Assembly (NCBI GenBank): GCA_029339505.1
Contig: JAQISU010000096.1
Span: 2,566,501 to 2,630,500, forward strand
Length of the DNA stretch: 64,000 bases
DNA from: Unio delphinus
Lineage: Eukaryota > Mollusca > Bivalvia > Unionida > Unionidae
Reading direction: 5' to 3'
Shown: piece after piece, positions 59,393 through 64,000 of the stretch
Numbering within the stretch: position 1 is the first letter of the stretch
How the letters are laid out: each line of letters begins with the position of its first letter
The notes under the pieces: generated by a model
The model's input: only the letters and a program-made list of their open reading frames with translations
What the model was told of the DNA's origin: nothing
Databases searched by the model: none
Translations under genes and position numbers: made by a program

Positions 59393-59698
59393 ATGAATTC
59401 TGAAAATATCAATAAGATTATAACTGAAATCTCAAAATTGAAAAACCAAAGGATTAAATTATCTGACAATTTAAACCCTGTTCAAATTATGCCTGATTAC
59501 CAGGATATAGATTACGGTATTATAACTAATAAATATATGCTGCCAAAGAAGTATGCGCTGATAAAAAAAATCCAGAATTCTATTCGCGACTCTCTTGCAT
59601 TCTGTAGCGACGTAAGCGTGTTTGTCCCATTATTTACTGTCTTGGAAGGAATACGAAGAGAATTGGGCCGGGATTATGAATTGAAAAAGGGAGGTTAA
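59393..59698 (+). CDS. Unknown small Polinton protein, intact
   Basis: 101 residues, ATG at 59393 (MNSENINKIITEISKLKNQR). The start is rich in Asn/Lys/Ile with a helical, possibly coiled-coil N-terminus. The C-terminal half has SIRDSLAFCSDVSVFVPLFT and ends RDYELKKGG. No recognised domain or membrane segment. It is on the + strand with the late-type genes that follow. The lack of a break over 101 codons in a decayed element is mild support that it was a real gene. Confidence 0.5.
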   Translation: MNSENINKIITEISKLKNQRIKLSDNLNPVQIMPDYQDIDYGIITNKYMLPKKYALIKKIQNSIRDSLAFCSDVSVFVPLFTVLEGIRRELGRDYELKKGG

Positions 59699-60058
59699 TT
59701 CGAAGATTAGAAATATACGAGCGTTAATTCAAGAAAATGAAAAACCCTTTTGATACCTCTGCTATAAGTTTGCAACTGCAAGGTAAAATTCTTACTATAA
59801 ATACTCCATGGATTGCAATGAAATGGAACAGATGTTGCAAAGGTATGTACGTTCAACTGTAATCAATGCCGGCTTTGATCAATGAACACGTTGCTACGAG
59901 TATGCAAATTAACTGAAAAATATTTTAGTGAGTGGTTTTTTTTGGTCATTTTTGGGTAATTTTTGCCTATCTGAGTCGGGTTAAAATGTAGAAATCATTT
60001 TATGATGACAAAATCACTACATCGTACATTAATTGGAAATTGCTTTACTGTTTCAATA
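59699..60058. other. Polinton intergenic, possible tiny frame
   Basis: A short frame at 59737-59862 (MKNPFDTSAISLQLQGKILT) has no recognisable features. Nothing else seen. Confidence 0.35.
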
Positions 60059-61094
60059 ATGGTAAACGAAGCATTAACTACAAGACTAGCGAGAGAGAGT
60101 TTGTCTGCAATTAGGAAATTTTTACCAATCCGCGATTCCGTCAGAAATAAATTGCAACGAAAGGGGTAATATCAGCCTCTGAGCGAGCAATATACGGAAA
60201 TGTCCCCGAAGAGGGAAAACCACCAAGAAAAGAAGCTCCTATACTTCCTGTACTTGAAAAGATAGCAGCGGAAACTGAACAAACACAAAAGTCTGTACAA
60301 AAACTCCACGGTGATATATTAACTCAGCGGGAAATTGAACGACTAGGTGATATTGATATTTGATCCCCGCCACCTAAACCAAAAAGAACAGTAGATGATT
60401 TACGCGCGAGATTTAACGAGGAGAGGTTAGCAGCAATTGATAAGACTGATCCAGAAAATCTTCCTGCGCTTGTTGTTACGACTTATGAAAACAGAAAAAA
60501 ATTGTTGAAATCAGAACAAAACAAGTGTATTAAAGATATACAACATTGGGCTGATGTGTTTTACAAAATCAAAAAAAAAAAAAGTCAAGTTGATACAAAA
60601 AATGCATCATACATAGGATATATAAATGCGGTGGATAACGCGAATAAACAATATGAAGAATTTAAACAACAACAAAAACCGCAGCGGCTACATAGAAAAA
60701 GACAACAGCATTCAAATAAAATATCTTTCTCACCTAAAAAAAACAACCATCTGATCGAGATGAAGATGAACTTCTTAACGATTTACAAAGTCGAGAAACA
60801 GATACACAGGGTGCAACTGATTATAGTAGCGGGGAGGGATTTTCGAAATCTCGAAGAGATTCCAGTGGAATTTCAGGTAGTGGTCTATTTAGTTGTCCTG
60901 GTAATGTTCTTGGTTATATAGCACGATTAGAAGTACTCATCGGAGGGAAACGAGCTGGAAACAACTCACCGGAAATAATTAATGAAGCAGCTGATATCTG
61001 TAGGCGGTTATTTCAAGGTGGCATCATGGATATCAAAACATATCGAGATTTCATTCATGAGTTAGTTGAGCATCATGGTTACCGCAGCGACTAA
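60059..61094 (+). pseudogene. Conserved unknown Polinton protein, broken
   Basis: ATG at 60059 (MVNEALTTRLARESLSAIRK). A one-base shift at a G-run near 60165 leads to ISASERAIYGNVPEEGKPPR. An in-frame TGA follows GDIDI at about 60361. The frame then continues through RTVDDLRARFNEERLAAIDK and the lysine-rich DVFYKIKKKKSQVDTKNASY. Another frameshift near 60720-60750 leads to CPGNVLGYIARLEVLIGG and NSPEIINEAADICRRLFQGG, ending at TAA 61092-61094. The acidic/basic, coiled and disordered middle and compact C-terminal helix bundle suggest a structural or scaffold role, but the function is unknown. The C-terminus has a homologue at 38264-38481. It lies 32 bases before the next gene. Confidence 0.7.
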
Positions 61095-61126
61095 TCACCA
61101 CATTAGATAAATAACAATTAAATAAG

Positions 61127-61615
61127 ATGATCATACACTACAACCATGATAAACAAACCAGCGTCTATGTAGTAAACTCACGATTTCCAGCTTATAGAGC
61201 GTACTATGGAGATGGTCTCGGTGATCCCATTGCAGGGTTATTTGCAAGAATGGCTCCAAAAGTAGCGCCGCTAGCAAAACAATTATCGATGAAAGCCATT
61301 GATGTTATTCGTGATAAAGGTATTAGCGCTGTTGGAGATGCTGCCGGGAAAGCATTTTCTGCCGCGAAGGTTAAATTAGTCGCGTTAGTTCGACGGCGAA
61401 GGAAACCACCAGCGACTCCATCATTGGGACCACTACCATCTACAGCGGAGATGCCTGCGAGTGTTAGTAAAATAATAAATAACGCAGTGGATCAGAAACT
61501 AGCGTCATTGGTGACCAACACCCAAGATAATATAACCGCAAATATGATAGCGGGAAGTGGCTTAAAAAACCACGACGTGCTCGTCAACTATCACGACGAT
61601 AATTTAGATCAATGA
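61127..61615 (+). CDS. Small basic virion-type protein, intact
   Basis: 162 residues, ATG at 61127. It has an N-terminal segment (SVYVVNSRFPAYRAYYGDGL), an amphipathic/hydrophobic stretch (GLFARMAPKVAPLAKQLSMK), then an Ala-rich helix ending in the basic VRRRRKPPATP. The C-terminus is polar. This layout recalls adenovirus pX/pVI-like small virion proteins described for adintoviruses, which bind DNA and act on membranes. The assignment is by architecture and position only. No break is visible. It sits directly before the capsid gene with 12 bases between. A relic of its N-terminus is at 38090-38232. Confidence 0.55.
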   Translation: MIIHYNHDKQTSVYVVNSRFPAYRAYYGDGLGDPIAGLFARMAPKVAPLAKQLSMKAIDVIRDKGISAVGDAAGKAFSAAKVKLVALVRRRRKPPATPSLGPLPSTAEMPASVSKIINNAVDQKLASLVTNTQDNITANMIAGSGLKNHDVLVNYHDDNLDQ

Positions 61616-61627
61616 ATATATAATAAA

Positions 61628-62165
61628 ATGTTCAAACGGTCACCGGATACAGCGTTTGACATGGACGCCCCAGTACTCAAGAATGATTCCGTACGTGATT
61701 ATCAATTTTATGCCTATCACGCAATACAACCAAATCTTCGATCAAGAACTGAACTTCAAGTTCATGATACTATCAAATACTTTCTATCGTTTGAAGCGTT
61801 TATTGAAGTAGAAGGAGAACTTGTAACAGATGTTGTAGCCAATACACCATACGCAGATAACCCACTTGTCCGAGTTGGTTTTGTCAATAATGGGATCATG
61901 GCGTTATTTACTAGCGCTAGATATCTCATTGATGGAAAAGAAATTTAAACCATTGAGAATAATGTCAATGTTGCTACAACAATAATAGGGTTAGAAAGAT
62001 ACTCCGACGATTATACAAGATCGGCGGGTCCATCTATGATGTTTGCTAAGGATATTACTGATCACGCTGAACATATTCAGTATATTAAAATACGGACAGC
62101 GCAAAATACTGCAATTGACCCACATCCCGATACCTATGAACACAGAGTTGTCAAAAAGTTTCTCG
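61628..62165 (+). pseudogene. Polinton capsid protein N-terminal part, stop and truncation
   Basis: ATG at 61628. TIKYFLSFEAFIEVEGELVT and VRVGFVNNGIMALFTSARYL resemble the first jelly roll of double-jelly-roll major capsid (hexon-like) proteins, where an NN-x-(I/L)-xx-LF stretch is common. A TAA at 61946-61948 follows GKEI, but the same frame stays open and related for another 70 codons (VATTIIGLERYSDDYTRSAG). Homology ends at about 62160, where LINE sequence begins, so most of the protein is missing. A minor capsid (penton) identity is possible but less likely. Confidence 0.6.
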
Positions 62166-64000
62166 TGGCGTGGATATCCTGGAAGAACGTCTTAAATCCA
62201 CCCCTCTCGACAATCAGAATGTGGAGACCGACTGGGCGACATTCAGAGAGCTGGTCAACAGCACAGCTTCGGAATCCGAGGACCCTCAACCAGAAAGCAT
62301 CAAGACTGGCTTGATGAGAACTGCGACGAGATCAATCAGTTGCTGCATGAGAATACCGCCTCCTTCAAACCTACCTCAACAACCCCAAGTCCACCTCTAG
62401 GAAAGATGCCTACAAAAACATACGCAGAACTGTACATCAGAAACTCCGCCAGATGCGAGACACATGGCTGAGCAACAAAGCTGTTGAGATCCAGTGCTAC
62501 GCAGACCGGCATGATATGAAGAACGTCTACAATGCCCTGAATTAAGTGTATGAAACTACATCCTCTAGATCATGCCCCTCCCCCTCTTCTTAGCGCAGCC
62601 GGGAATACACTAATTACCGACAAAGAGAGGATTTTTTAGCGATAGTCTGAACACTTTGACAACGTCCTGAATCACCCTTCATCCATCTTTGATAAAGCCA
62701 TCAGTCGTCTCCCCCAATGACCCATCGACGAAGCACTGGATGACCCACCAACCTTGCCGGACACCCAGAAAGCGATACGTCTGCTCTCCAGTGGCAAAGC
62801 ACCTGGTTCAGACCTCATACCAGGTGACATCTACAAGGAAGGGGGCACAGCTCTGACAGAAAGTCTCCACCAACAGTTTTTACTAATGTGGCAACAAGAG
62901 ATGATCAACCAGGAATTCAAATGCTCTTCCATAATGCACCTGTATAAGCGCAAAGAAAATCGCCATGCCTGCGTCAACCACGGGGATATATCCTTACTCT
63001 CAATTGCAGGAAAGATACTCGCCAAAATCCTACTGAACAGCCTCACCACACACCTTGACCATTTACTACTGCCAGAAAGCCAGTGTTGATTCTGAAAAGA
63101 ACACGTGACCATCGACATGGTGTTTGCCCCGAGGCAGCTAAAAGAGATATGTCAAGAGCAAAACAACGACCTTTTCTCTATCTATGTCGACTTGACAAAG
63201 GCCTTTGATACTGTCAGCAGAGAAGGCTTGTGGAAATTAATGTCCAAGTACGGATGGCCAAGAAAATTTATATCAATGGTGAAGCATTTTCACGATGGCA
63301 TGCAGGTACGAGTCCAGGACAATGGAAAAATATCTGAACCATTCTGAGTACCCAATGGAGTCAGGCAGGGTTGTGTTTTGGCACCGACATTGTAAAGTTT
63401 TTTGTTCTCCGCCTTGCTGACTAATGCTTTAATAGAAGGAGAGGTTGGAGCCCGCATCAGGTAACGTACAGATGGAAAAATATTCAGTCTCAGGAGGCTT
63501 TAAGCGAAAGCCAAGGTCACGACAGACACCATCAGGGATTTCGTATTTGCTGATGACTGCGCCCTCAATCCTGGTTCAGAATCTGACCTGAAATGCAGCG
63601 TTGAAAAAATCTTCAGCTCCTGCACAAGCTGTGATCTCACCATCAGTACCAAGAAGAGTGAAGTCTTGCATCAGCCGGATCCTGGAAAGCCCTATGTTGA
63701 GCCCAACATCACCGTCAACGGCCAAAAACTCAACGTAGTGAACCGCTTCACCTACCTTGGCAGCACACAGAACGTAACTATTGACGACGAGGTGAACCTT
63801 CGCATTGCCAGAGCCAGTGCAACTTTCAGCAGATTGTATGCCAACGTCTGGTATAAAAGAGGCATCAGCATCCAGACCAAACTAAAGGTCTACAGGGCAG
63901 TTATGCTCCCCACACTACTTTACGCATGCGAAGCGTGGTCGGTGCACCAATGCCACAATGTGCATTGTTGTACAGAGTATGTACTCTTTGCATTTAAAGG
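62166..64000 (+). mobile_element. LINE (non-LTR retrotransposon), 5'-truncated and decayed
   Basis: A reverse transcriptase of an animal LINE runs to the end of the window. From 62754 onward one frame is kept and contains GKAPGSDLIPGDIYKEGG, ISLLSIAGKILAKILLNSL, YVDLTKAFDTVSREGLWKL (motif A, D..KAFD), RQGCVLAPTL (motif B region), FVFADDCALN (motif C, FADD near 63546-63557), FTYLGSTQNVTIDDEVNLR and YKRGISIQTKLKVYRAVMLP. Five or more in-frame stops and an early frameshift make it inactive. The upstream endonuclease is missing. The clade is not assigned. The 3' end is beyond the window. Confidence 0.85.

Larger units (their letters stand above)
50700..62165. mobile_element. Polinton/Maverick (adintovirus-like) element, fossil
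   Basis: Contiguous genes of a Polinton are a packaging ATPase, phospholipase A2 protein, retroviral-type integrase, protein-primed DNA polymerase B with SF1 helicase, Cys-rich protein, HNH endonuclease, small unknowns, a virion-type basic protein and a capsid N-terminus. Polintons are 15 to 20 kb self-synthesising DNA elements related to adenovirus-like viruses, and some families encode virions. Here about 11.5 kb remain. The left limit is set only by the end of ATPase homology. The right side is cut by a LINE, so terminal repeats and the 6-bp target duplication cannot be seen. Most genes have frameshifts or stops. Protease, penton and most of the major capsid gene are missing. Confidence 0.88.

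Overview
This window is animal nuclear DNA, most likely from a mollusc or another lophotrochozoan. It is AT-rich, has long introns with GT-AG splice sites, no operons, many TA, TC, GT and ATT microsatellites, tRNA-derived SINEs, and DIRS, hAT, pogo, LINE and Polinton elements. The mollusc assignment is an inference from repeat style and is only moderately certain.

Positions 1-31256 hold the 3' two thirds of one host gene on the + strand, AADAT (kynurenine/alpha-aminoadipate aminotransferase, a PLP enzyme). Seven exons with matching splice phases (207-281, 12856-13131, 13765-13847, 19810-19906, 23199-23325, 24937-25142, 31203-31256) encode about 305 residues to the stop codon. The upstream exons lie outside the window. 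Its introns have been filled by transposons. A 6.2 kb DIRS-type tyrosine-recombinase retrotransposon (5736-11942) has inverted terminal repeats and a textbook internal complementary region. A 3.8 kb hAT transposon (14472-18283) has an intact three-exon 652-residue transposase and a perfect 8-bp target duplication, and it sits inside the relic of an older hAT. The introns also carry SINEs, pogo/Tigger and hAT relics, a 42-bp minisatellite open on both strands, and a 1.4 kb minisatellite of 29-bp units.

Positions 31257-50700 are gene-poor. They hold a Tigger-like element with matching ends (31664-33524), minisatellites, a roughly 820-bp satellite (39480-42650), several MITEs, a hAT element (44085-46444) beside its own internal-deletion derivative (43073-43451), a LINE tail, and a decayed multi-exon zinc-finger gene of unknown identity (46993-50110). 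A short relic at 38090-38481 is a second copy of two adjacent genes of the virus-like element described next.

Positions 50700-62165 are an endogenous Polinton/Maverick (adintovirus-like) element. Genes seen are a packaging ATPase (-), a zinc-ribbon plus parvovirus-type phospholipase A2 protein (+), a retroviral-type integrase (+), a protein-primed DNA polymerase B followed by an SF1 helicase (-), a Cys-rich zinc protein (+), an HNH endonuclease (+), an unknown small protein (+), an unknown conserved Polinton protein (+), a small basic virion-type protein (+) and the start of a capsid protein (+). Most are broken by frameshifts or stops, so the element is a fossil. A hAT-type MITE sits between integrase and helicase, and a 5'-truncated LINE (62165-64000) interrupts the capsid gene. 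No cysteine protease, penton or terminal repeat was found in the window.
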